Shown piece by piece: positions 51,976-59,486 of a stretch of 64,000 bases of DNA; within the stretch, counting starts at the first letter, position 1, and each line of letters starts with the position of its first letter. Source of the stretch: CADEFQ01 sp050185195. Lineage in GTDB: Bacteria > Pseudomonadota > Gammaproteobacteria > Steroidobacterales > Steroidobacteraceae. The stretch is from assembly GCA_050185195.1 (NCBI GenBank), contig JBFWZQ010000014.1:1-64000 (forward strand), written 5' to 3'. Both the position numbers and the translations under genes were made by a program. The notes beneath the pieces were generated by a model. That model saw only the letters and a list, made by a program, of their open reading frames with translations. It was not told where the DNA came from and made no database searches.

Positions 51976-53468
51976 TTCCTGTTCGCGTCGATCGCGGCTG
52001 CGGCCATCGCCTTCGCCCGTGCGAGCACCGTATCGGTGGTGCCGAACCAGTCCGTCGGCACGGGCTCCATCGGAACATCCGGGGCAATGCCCACGGTGTC
52101 ATAGAGCTGCCCCGTTTTCTGGAAGGACGCCATGGTCGAGAGGTTGACCACGAGCTTGCTGTGCGGGAGCAGGAATTCCCGCCCGTGCCCGCTGCGCCCC
52201 ATGGTCGGCGTGCCGACCAGCGTTACATCGCGCCAATCCTTGAATGCCGACACGAAGATGTCGCCGGCACTGCCGATCCCCCAGTCGATCAGCACATAGA
52301 CGGGCCGGGAGTAGAAGCGCTTGAGCGGGTCCGCCCGCTGCGTCATGAAATACCAATCGGTGAACTTGCCCGCGGGGGGCGACCACACGGGCTGAAACGA
52401 GACCGCAAACTGCCGGTAGGCCGCCGCTTCATCGGCGGGATTCTTCGGATTCTGCGCATAGAGCAGGCGTTTGTCCGGGCTGTCGAACACCGCGAGCGGA
52501 TCGAACGTCTTGTCGCCCTGCGGAATACGCACCTTGGCGACATTGAAGACATAGGGTGGAGAGCCCGGCGGCATGAAATAGGGGAACAGCGCATTCAGGA
52601 TTTCGCGCTTCCCGCCGCCCGATTGCCGGGCATCGATAATCAGCGCCTCGGTATTGCGAAACTCGCGCATCAGCCGGTCGATACTGTCCCGCAGCTCATC
52701 GCCCTCCTTGCCCCGGTGTGCGGCGACCCTGAGATAGCCGATGTTGCCGTCCAGGAGCCGGCTGTGCGCAGGCAGATTGAAGGGTTTCGTTGTCTCGTCA
52801 AGTGCTGTCGCAACGGGAAGCTTCAGGTGGATCGCACGTGCACCATCGGCCGACACCATCTCCAGCGCAATGTCCGGCCGGACCGGCAGCCCCATTTCGC
52901 CACGCATGTAATTGATGTGGCGCATCAGCCGCACGCCGCGCGCAAAGCGTGCTGCCGCCGAGCTGAGTGGCCCCTGGCCAATATCCCCCGCAACCCGGAA
53001 CCACTCCTCGATGAGCACGCCATCGATCGATCGGACGAATGGAAAGTCGGCGTTCACGAATCCCGCGGGCGCGCCCGAGTAGAGAAAGTAGCGCTTGTCC
53101 GCTTTGCCGAACTGAAATGACGTGTACCCCGGCGGCACCCGTGCCGCCCAGTCGATCACTTGCGCATGATCGTCACCGAAAAGCCGGACGAGCTTGTTGA
53201 TTTGCGTCGATAGCCCGTTGACGGAGACCTTGTCGGGGAGCTTCGCCTGCATGCGCTCGATCGACTGCGCGAACGGAAACGTGACCGACCAGATGTACGA
53301 GCTGTTGCCACCGATGCACTCCTTCAGGACTTCCAGATCCGCCGCAGCCTCGGTCCGGCTGATGTACGTATCGTTGTCCTTTCGACCCAGATCGTTGCGC
53401 CCCAGATCCGCGTACACCACTGGCACGCCGCACAACGCCACGAGAGCCGGCCACATCAACGAGGTCAT
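51972..53468 (-). CDS. S41-family peptidase (C-terminal-processing-like), exported
   Basis: A 498-residue protein with a signal peptide MTSLMWPALVALCGVPVVYA. The C-terminal half has the S41 core: NIGYLRVAAHRGKEGDELRDS, ALIIDARQSGGGKREILN and VYVLIDWGIGSAGDIFVSAFKDW, in which the Ser of GSAGD is the expected nucleophile, then GTPTMGRSGHGREFLLPHSK. A canonical PDZ domain is not obvious. It lies 14 bases after the ABC ATPase gene, so it belongs to the amino-acid uptake operon. It likely trims peptides in the periplasm; the preceding frame extension to 53567 is not used because the signal starts at 53468. Confidence 0.8.
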   Translation of the reverse strand: MTSLMWPALVALCGVPVVYADLGRNDLGRKDNDTYISRTEAAADLEVLKECIGGNSSYIWSVTFPFAQSIERMQAKLPDKVSVNGLSTQINKLVRLFGDDHAQVIDWAARVPPGYTSFQFGKADKRYFLYSGAPAGFVNADFPFVRSIDGVLIEEWFRVAGDIGQGPLSSAAARFARGVRLMRHINYMRGEMGLPVRPDIALEMVSADGARAIHLKLPVATALDETTKPFNLPAHSRLLDGNIGYLRVAAHRGKEGDELRDSIDRLMREFRNTEALIIDARQSGGGKREILNALFPYFMPPGSPPYVFNVAKVRIPQGDKTFDPLAVFDSPDKRLLYAQNPKNPADEAAAYRQFAVSFQPVWSPPAGKFTDWYFMTQRADPLKRFYSRPVYVLIDWGIGSAGDIFVSAFKDWRDVTLVGTPTMGRSGHGREFLLPHSKLVVNLSTMASFQKTGQLYDTVGIAPDVPMEPVPTDWFGTTDTVLARAKAMAAAAIDANRK

Positions 53469-53482
53469 GGGTTGTCCTTCAC

Positions 53483-54217
53483 TCAATGGCTGATGATCTT
53501 CGAAAGAAAACGTTGCGCACGCTCCGAGCATGCGCTTGCGGGGCCGAAGAACCGCTCGCTCGCGCAATCATCGATGATCCGTCCGGCGTCCATGAAGATG
53601 ACCCGGTCCGAAACCTTGCGCGCGAATCCCATCTCGTGCGTCACGCATATCATCGTCATGCCGTCGCGGGCCAACTCGGTCATGACATCGAGCACTTCAT
53701 TGACCATTTCCGGGTCCAGCGAGGACGTGGGCTCATCGAACAGCATATACGCAGGATCCATGCACAAGGCGCGTGCGATTGCCACGCGCTGCTGCTGGCC
53801 ACCGGAAAGCTGCCCGGGATGCTTCGTTGCGAACTTCCCCAGGCCGACCCGCTCCAGGTATCGCATGGCGCGCGCGTGCGCCTCCTCAGGCTTGCGCTTG
53901 AGCACCTTGACTTGCGCGAAGACCAGGTTGCGCAGAACCGTCATGTGCGGGAACAACTCAAAGTGCTGAAAGACCATGCCGACGCGCGCACGGATCGCCG
54001 GCAGCAATTTCGCCGGCCCCGGCATGGCCAGGTCGTCGATACGGATTCTCCCCTGCTGCATCGGTTCGAGCCCGTTGATGCATTTGATGAGTGTCGATTT
54101 CCCGGAGCCCGAAGGTCCGCAAACGACGACGACTTCGCCAGTCGCCACGTGCGTGGTGCAGTCGTAGAGAACCTGCGTAGATCCATACCACTTGGAGACG
54201 TTCTCTATGCTGATCAT
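53483..54217 (-). CDS. gltL: Polar/acidic amino-acid ABC transporter ATP-binding protein (GltL/GlnQ-like)
   Basis: A 244-residue ABC ATPase with Walker A GPSGSGKSTLIKCINGLE, Q-loop region VGMVFQHFELFPHMTVLRN, signature LSGGQQQRVAIARAL and Walker B AYMLFDEPTSSLDPE, switch His in VTHEMGFAR. The opening MISIENVSKWYGSTQVL matches the amino-acid (GltL/GlnQ/AapP) group. The start overlaps the permease stop by four bases. It powers uptake through GltJ and GltK. Confidence 0.88.
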   Translation of the reverse strand: MISIENVSKWYGSTQVLYDCTTHVATGEVVVVCGPSGSGKSTLIKCINGLEPMQQGRIRIDDLAMPGPAKLLPAIRARVGMVFQHFELFPHMTVLRNLVFAQVKVLKRKPEEAHARAMRYLERVGLGKFATKHPGQLSGGQQQRVAIARALCMDPAYMLFDEPTSSLDPEMVNEVLDVMTELARDGMTMICVTHEMGFARKVSDRVIFMDAGRIIDDCASERFFGPASACSERAQRFLSKIISH

Positions 54218-54894
54218 GTCAATACTTTCCTGCCCGACCAGTGCTCGACCAGCTTCGAGGCCGCGAAGCATAGAATGAAATATACGCCACCCGCGAACAG
54301 ATACAGCTCGACCAGCCGGCTGTCTCTTTGGCCGATCTTGGTCGCGGCACCGAGGAAATCGCTCACGCTGATGACATAGACCAGCGACGTGTCCTGGAAG
54401 ATGATGATTGCCTTGGTGAGTATCAGCGGCATCATGGCGCGAAATGCCTGCGGCAGAACGATGTAGCGCATTGCTTGGGCCCGCGTCATGCCGAGAGCGA
54501 GCGCCGCACTCCTCTGGCCCCGGCCGACACTGAGAATGCCGGCACGGATGACCTCGCAGAAGTAGGCGGCTTCGAACACCACATAGGCGATGAATGCCGA
54601 GTAATAGGGGCCGATCGGGGTGTATGTGCCCCGGACCGCTTCGATGAGCGTGGGCACCAGCAGGTAGAACCAGAAGATCGCGAGTACCAGGGGTATAGAG
54701 CGAAACAGCGTGACGTAGCCGCTCGCGAACGACGACACCCAGGTGTTCGTGGACAGGCGCATCAGGGCGAGGCCCGTCCCAAGCATGAGCCCGCCGATGA
54801 GCGAAGCGATCAGCAGCCCGAGCGAGAACGCCATGCCTTGCAACAGGAAAGGCATCGCGTCAGGCAGCACGCCCCAGTCGAACGCGTAGTTCAT
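54214..54894 (-). CDS. gltK: Amino-acid ABC transporter permease (GltK-like)
   Basis: A 226-residue inner-membrane permease with about five helices. The HisM/GltK motif YFCEVIRAGILSVGRGQRSAALALGMTRAQAMRYIVLP (EAA loop) contacts the ATPase. The start VLPDAMPFLLQGMAFSLGLLIASLIGG is standard for this family. The ATG at 54894 overlaps the stop of gltJ by four bases, and the stop overlaps gltL. It forms a heterodimer with GltJ. Confidence 0.85.
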   Translation of the reverse strand: MNYAFDWGVLPDAMPFLLQGMAFSLGLLIASLIGGLMLGTGLALMRLSTNTWVSSFASGYVTLFRSIPLVLAIFWFYLLVPTLIEAVRGTYTPIGPYYSAFIAYVVFEAAYFCEVIRAGILSVGRGQRSAALALGMTRAQAMRYIVLPQAFRAMMPLILTKAIIIFQDTSLVYVISVSDFLGAATKIGQRDSRLVELYLFAGGVYFILCFAASKLVEHWSGRKVLT

Positions 54895-55610
54895 CGCGCC
54901 AGCCGCGCTTCTATCGCGTGCATGAGCCGCGTCACCGCCTGCGCGATGAGAAAGTACAGCAGCGTCGCCACGATGAACGCCTCGAAAATGTGCCCGGTGA
55001 ATTCCCCGATCTGGCGGCTTTGCGCGGTGAGCTCCAGCAGGCCGATGGTCAATACCGCCGCGGAGTTCTTGAAGACGTTCAGGAACTCCGAAGTCAAAGG
55101 CGGCATGATGATGCGAAACGCCGTGGGCAAGAGCACGTAGCGATAAACCTGCCGGCGTTTCAGCCCGAGCGCGAGTCCGGCGCTGAACTGCCCGGCGGGC
55201 TGCGCTTCGATGCCCGCACGCACCTGCTCGCAAACCCGAGCCGCGGTGAAGAGACCGAGACAGAGGGTAGCGGTCGCGAACTGGACAAGCACCGGGTGCG
55301 CGCGATTGATCGCATCCTGAAGAGCGACCGGCAGAAACACCGGCGCGATGTAATACCAGAGCAACAGCTGCACCAGCAGCGGGACATTGCGGAAGAGTTC
55401 GACATAGATGCCGACGGCGGCTCGCAGCGGCCGTAGCTGAAGCGTACGCGCAACTCCCAGCATCACGCCGAGCGCCAGTGCGATCATCCAGGCGAGCAGC
55501 GAGATCCCGACCGTCAGCCCCAGGCCGAACAGTATCCACTCGACGTAGCGGCCGCTGCCGGTGATCGTCGTCTCGAGGAACACGCCCCAGTTCCAGTCGT
55601 AGCTCATCAT
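54891..55610 (-). CDS. gltJ: Amino-acid ABC transporter permease (GltJ-like)
   Basis: A 239-residue permease opening with YDWNWGVFLETTITGSGRYVEWI as in GltJ/AapQ. The EAA-type loop is EQVRAGIEAQPAGQFSAGLALGLKRRQVYRYVLLP. A second large hydrophobic region TIGLLELTAQSRQIGEF follows. It is one base after the stop of the binding-protein gene and overlaps gltK. The gltIJKL set is complete and in the usual order. Glutamate/aspartate specificity is inferred from the family. Confidence 0.85.
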   Translation of the reverse strand: MMSYDWNWGVFLETTITGSGRYVEWILFGLGLTVGISLLAWMIALALGVMLGVARTLQLRPLRAAVGIYVELFRNVPLLVQLLLWYYIAPVFLPVALQDAINRAHPVLVQFATATLCLGLFTAARVCEQVRAGIEAQPAGQFSAGLALGLKRRQVYRYVLLPTAFRIIMPPLTSEFLNVFKNSAAVLTIGLLELTAQSRQIGEFTGHIFEAFIVATLLYFLIAQAVTRLMHAIEARLAR

Positions 55611-55611
55611 T

Positions 55612-56541
55612 TCATTGCAGCGGCAGATCGTTGGGTGCGGCGAATAGCGCCTCTAGCGCACCGTCGAGCGGCACGCCGAGGTTCACCCCGCGGGGTGGAA
55701 TCGGCGATTGAAACCATCGTACGTACAATTCTCGCATCGTTCCCGCACGCATCATCGTGACGATCGTCCGATCTGCGATCGCCTTGAACGACGGATCCGC
55801 CTTGCGCATTCCGCAGGCATAAACCTCCTTTGTCAGCGGCGTGCCGACCACATGCCATTCGCCCGGGTTCTTCGCCTTCGACATCTCCCCGAACAGGATC
55901 GCGTCGTCGCTCATGAAGGCCACCACCTTGCCAAATTCGAGCGCGACGAAGGCATCACCGTGGTCACGTGCGGCGACGACACGAATGCCGAGTCCGCGTG
56001 TGGCGTTGAGGCGGCGAAGCGCGATCTCGGAAGTCGTGCCCGCGGAGACGACGACATTGCGGCCGGCCAGGTCCTCGACGTCACGTATGCCGCTGGTCTT
56101 CTTCACGAGAAACCGCGTCCCGGCGATGAAATAGTTGATCGAGAATGCGATCTGGCGCCTCCTGCTCGTGTTGTTGGTCATCGTTCCGCATTCGAGATCG
56201 ATCGTGTTGTTCACCAGCAGGGGAATGCGCGTCTGGGACGTCACCGGGACGAGATTGATCTGCAACTCAGGTAACTGGAGCTCTTTCGCGACCTCGCGGG
56301 CGATTGCGATCGAAATATCGTGGGCGTAGCCGACGACCCGCTGCTGATTGTCGAAATACGAGAACGGGATGCTGTTCTCGCGGTGCCCGAGCGTGATCGT
56401 GCGGGTCCTTGCGATTTTCTCGAGCGTTGTCGGCGCCTGCCCCGCTGCGGCCGGTCCTTCCCTGCCGCAGCCTGCCAGCAGAATGATCGTGCCGCCGACG
56501 ATCGCGAGCGTTGCGTGCCGCCGGGTCGGAGTCCTTCGCAT
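55612..56541 (-). CDS. gltI: Amino-acid ABC transporter substrate-binding lipoprotein (GltI-like)
   Basis: A 309-residue periplasmic binding protein. The N terminus MRRTPTRRHATLAIVGGTII is followed by LLAGCGRE, so a lipoprotein. The ligand-binding family 3 motif is TLGHRENSIPFSYFDNQQRVVGYAHDI, then LECGTMTNNTSRRRQIAFS. These match glutamate/aspartate-binding GltI. An earlier in-frame ATG (56571) was passed over because the lipoprotein signal begins at 56541. The TonB-dependent receptor gene lies 35 bases upstream. Confidence 0.85.
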   Translation of the reverse strand: MRRTPTRRHATLAIVGGTIILLAGCGREGPAAAGQAPTTLEKIARTRTITLGHRENSIPFSYFDNQQRVVGYAHDISIAIAREVAKELQLPELQINLVPVTSQTRIPLLVNNTIDLECGTMTNNTSRRRQIAFSINYFIAGTRFLVKKTSGIRDVEDLAGRNVVVSAGTTSEIALRRLNATRGLGIRVVAARDHGDAFVALEFGKVVAFMSDDAILFGEMSKAKNPGEWHVVGTPLTKEVYACGMRKADPSFKAIADRTIVTMMRAGTMRELYVRWFQSPIPPRGVNLGVPLDGALEALFAAPNDLPLQ

Positions 56542-56576
56542 CGCCTGCAATCGTACGCCAAGTCCGCGCAAAGACG

Positions 56577-59411
56577 TCAGAACTGCAGTTGCACGCCAAC
56601 ACTCACCGATCGGCCCTGCAGCCCATAGATCGCATTGGTATTGTAGACGCGATTGCTGATCGAGCCCGCCGGCAGGAAGGGTACATCGGCGTCAAAGACG
56701 TCGCGCAGCGTGCCGAAGAACCTCATTTCGACTTTGCCGATGGTGGGCGTGAAAGTCAGGCTGAGATCGTGGCGCACATGGGCGTCGATGTTCAGGACCA
56801 GCGGCTCGGTGACCCCGTTCTCTGCAAAGAAGCTCTTGCGCTCGTTGCTGTCCACCGCCTCGCCGATATAGACGGTGGTCCAGTCCGCGGAGAACTTCCG
56901 ATAGGTCCAATCCAGGCTGGCGCGTGCTTGGAGCTTCGGATTGTTCAGCTCTCCCAGGAAGCTGACCAGTTGTTCGCCGTCGACAACCTGGATCTTCTGC
57001 TCTGCCTTCAGCCGGCGAGTGATGTTCAGCCCGATCGAAAAATCCCCGCTTGTGGCCGCCGGATCTCCGAGGCCATAGCGCACGGCGAAATCGACCCCGG
57101 CAACGCGCATCTCATTCAGATTCTCGGATTGATTGAGGATCCGGGTGATCTGTCCGCCTGGATCGCGCGTGACCAGACCGCAGAACCGATTGTTTGCATC
57201 CGTCGCGTTCACATAGCACTCACCAAGGATCGTCTCGTTGGTCAGCTCGCCGATCGCATCACTGATCTTGATATCGTAGTAGTCGACACTTGCGACGAGG
57301 CGGGGCAACGGATTGATCACCACCCCGAGAGTGAACGTATCTGCCGCCTCCTCCTTCAGATCGGGATTGCCGCTGCTTGGCCCATTGATGCCGGGAGCCT
57401 CCTGAATGAACACGCCTTCAGCAGCAATCGCAGCGGCAATGCCTGGATTGGCACGGCAATTGTCCGCCAGGGTCCCGCTCGTCGATGCCGTGACGCCGCT
57501 GCAAGGATCGACCACGTTGTCGGCGTCATCCATGGCCGGCGAGTTGAGCTCGGTCAGATCCGGGGCGCGTAGTGCGCGGCTAAACGCGGCGCGCAACCGT
57601 ACCGACGGAATCGGCGACCACTGTCCGCCGATGCGCGAGCTGAAGATCGTGCCCACGTTGTCGAGACTGTAGTCAGCGACTCGAAGCGCCCCGTCGAGGG
57701 TCAAACGATGGACGAATGACTTGTCCGCCAATAGCGGCACGGAGACCTCCGTATAGGCTTCCTTGACGCGCACTTCACCCGAGTACTCGGGGATCGCGCT
57801 GACCGATGTAAGCCCCGCGGCATTGATCGGATCGACGACGCTACGGGTCGTGTCTTCGCGCAACTCAAAGCCGAAGACGGTCTGCAATGCGCCTGCCGGA
57901 AGCTCGACCGGCGATCCGGTGACATAGCCCGACAGCGTCTGCTGCTCGTTGCGATAATCCCAGACCGCGAGCGCGCCGATGTACTGCGCCGCCTCGGGTG
58001 TTATCGAACCGACGCCGAAAATATTGAGCGGCACACAGCCATTCGCCCGCGCCACGGCATCGCGGCAGCGGATGGTTCCGTCGGGCAGTCGTTCTGCATC
58101 CAATGCCAGGGCGACGTTGGGCATGTTGATGCCGCCGTCACGTTCCTGCCTGCCCTCCGATTGACCGTAACCGTAGGCCACATTCCAGGTCCAGTCGTTG
58201 AGGAAATTGCCGTCCGCGCCGAGCCAGGCGCGATACGTATCGCGCTGATTGAAGCGTGTGCGATTGCCGAGCTCCGATGCGCGACGCTGGAATGAAATTC
58301 CCGAGGCAGGGGCAGCCGCCGCGATTTCGGCCGGCACGAACGGATTAGTGCGCGCGATGGGTCGCAGTCGCAACTGACCGAGGGAACCGTAAGTGGACGT
58401 GCTCGTGAAGTTATCGGGCTCGCGCTCCGATCGTGTTGTTACCCAGGATCCGATTGCCGTCGCCCATAACCGTGCACTCGGCGTCAGAGCGAAGGTCGCC
58501 TTGAGGGCGGCGCTCGCGCTCTCGCGCGGCGTGACCAATGTGGTCGCTTCGCGGACGTCGTAGCCGTCCTGCAATGGATCGTAGCCGTCGTGCAAGCCGT
58601 CTTCGTCGTAGAAGAACCTGCTCAGGAACCTGCCGCCGGGAATCGAGGTGGAAAGATCCGGCTGTGTCAGGGTATTGGTCACGGGGTCGAATCTCACCGA
58701 GCGCGTAGCGTAGTCGCGTTCGGTCGCCTTTAGGCCGTAGTCCTTGCGATAACTCCCGCCCACCAGCAGTGAGAGGCGATCATCGGCGAGCATCGTGCCG
58801 GCCAGCAGTGAAGTCTCGAGGGTTTCAGCACCGCCCTCCGTCGCCGCGCCGCCGCCGGCGCGCACCTTGACGCCCTCGAACTTGTTCAACGTGATGAGGT
58901 TGACCACACCGGAGATGGCATCCGAGCCGTAGACCGCGGAGGCGCCGCCCGTCATGACTTCGACGCGCTCGACGAAGAACTCCGGAATCGTGCTCAGGCT
59001 CACCACATTGCCCGTGCCCGAGTTCGACACGGTGCGACGGCCATCGATCAAGGTCAGCGTGCGGTTCGCGCCGAGACCACGCAGGCTGATCGTACTGAGG
59101 CCGTTGTCCGTGATCGAATTCTGGTTGTTGGAAAGGCTCCCCGCCAGGTCGACACCCGGCATATCCGTGAGCGCCTCTGCGATATCGGTCGCACCTCTTT
59201 CCAGCAGAGCTTCCTGCGGCACGTCGACTATGGGCGCCGGCGCATCGAAAACGTTGCGCGGCAGGCGCGATCCGGTGACGAGGACTTCCTCCGGATCAAC
59301 TCCCGACGAAGCCGGGACCGCCCTGACGGGTTCGGCTTCGCCGCCGATGGCGTAGCCCACTGGAATCGCGAGCGCGATGATCGCGGTATGCCGTATTGTG
59401 TTCTTGAACAT
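56577..59411 (-). CDS. TonB-dependent outer-membrane receptor
   Basis: A 944-residue outer-membrane receptor with signal MFKNTIRHTAIIALAIPVGYAIGG. The TonB box-like EEVLVTGSRLPRNVF is followed by the plug domain with TDIAEALTDMPGVDLAG, STISLRGLGANRTLTLIDGRR and VYGSDAISGVVNLIT. The 22-strand barrel ends in the aromatic-rich RSVSVGVQLQF. The plug style and length match xanthomonad receptors for large substrates, not siderophores specifically. The position between a secreted M14 peptidase and an acidic amino-acid transporter suggests peptides as cargo. Substrate not assignable. Confidence 0.88.
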   Translation of the reverse strand: MFKNTIRHTAIIALAIPVGYAIGGEAEPVRAVPASSGVDPEEVLVTGSRLPRNVFDAPAPIVDVPQEALLERGATDIAEALTDMPGVDLAGSLSNNQNSITDNGLSTISLRGLGANRTLTLIDGRRTVSNSGTGNVVSLSTIPEFFVERVEVMTGGASAVYGSDAISGVVNLITLNKFEGVKVRAGGGAATEGGAETLETSLLAGTMLADDRLSLLVGGSYRKDYGLKATERDYATRSVRFDPVTNTLTQPDLSTSIPGGRFLSRFFYDEDGLHDGYDPLQDGYDVREATTLVTPRESASAALKATFALTPSARLWATAIGSWVTTRSEREPDNFTSTSTYGSLGQLRLRPIARTNPFVPAEIAAAAPASGISFQRRASELGNRTRFNQRDTYRAWLGADGNFLNDWTWNVAYGYGQSEGRQERDGGINMPNVALALDAERLPDGTIRCRDAVARANGCVPLNIFGVGSITPEAAQYIGALAVWDYRNEQQTLSGYVTGSPVELPAGALQTVFGFELREDTTRSVVDPINAAGLTSVSAIPEYSGEVRVKEAYTEVSVPLLADKSFVHRLTLDGALRVADYSLDNVGTIFSSRIGGQWSPIPSVRLRAAFSRALRAPDLTELNSPAMDDADNVVDPCSGVTASTSGTLADNCRANPGIAAAIAAEGVFIQEAPGINGPSSGNPDLKEEAADTFTLGVVINPLPRLVASVDYYDIKISDAIGELTNETILGECYVNATDANNRFCGLVTRDPGGQITRILNQSENLNEMRVAGVDFAVRYGLGDPAATSGDFSIGLNITRRLKAEQKIQVVDGEQLVSFLGELNNPKLQARASLDWTYRKFSADWTTVYIGEAVDSNERKSFFAENGVTEPLVLNIDAHVRHDLSLTFTPTIGKVEMRFFGTLRDVFDADVPFLPAGSISNRVYNTNAIYGLQGRSVSVGVQLQF

Positions 59412-59486
59412 ATCCAGCCCCCTCACTTGATCTCTGGTTGCTCGTGCGTGTATCCCGGATGCGCGATCCGCGGACGTGATGGCGAA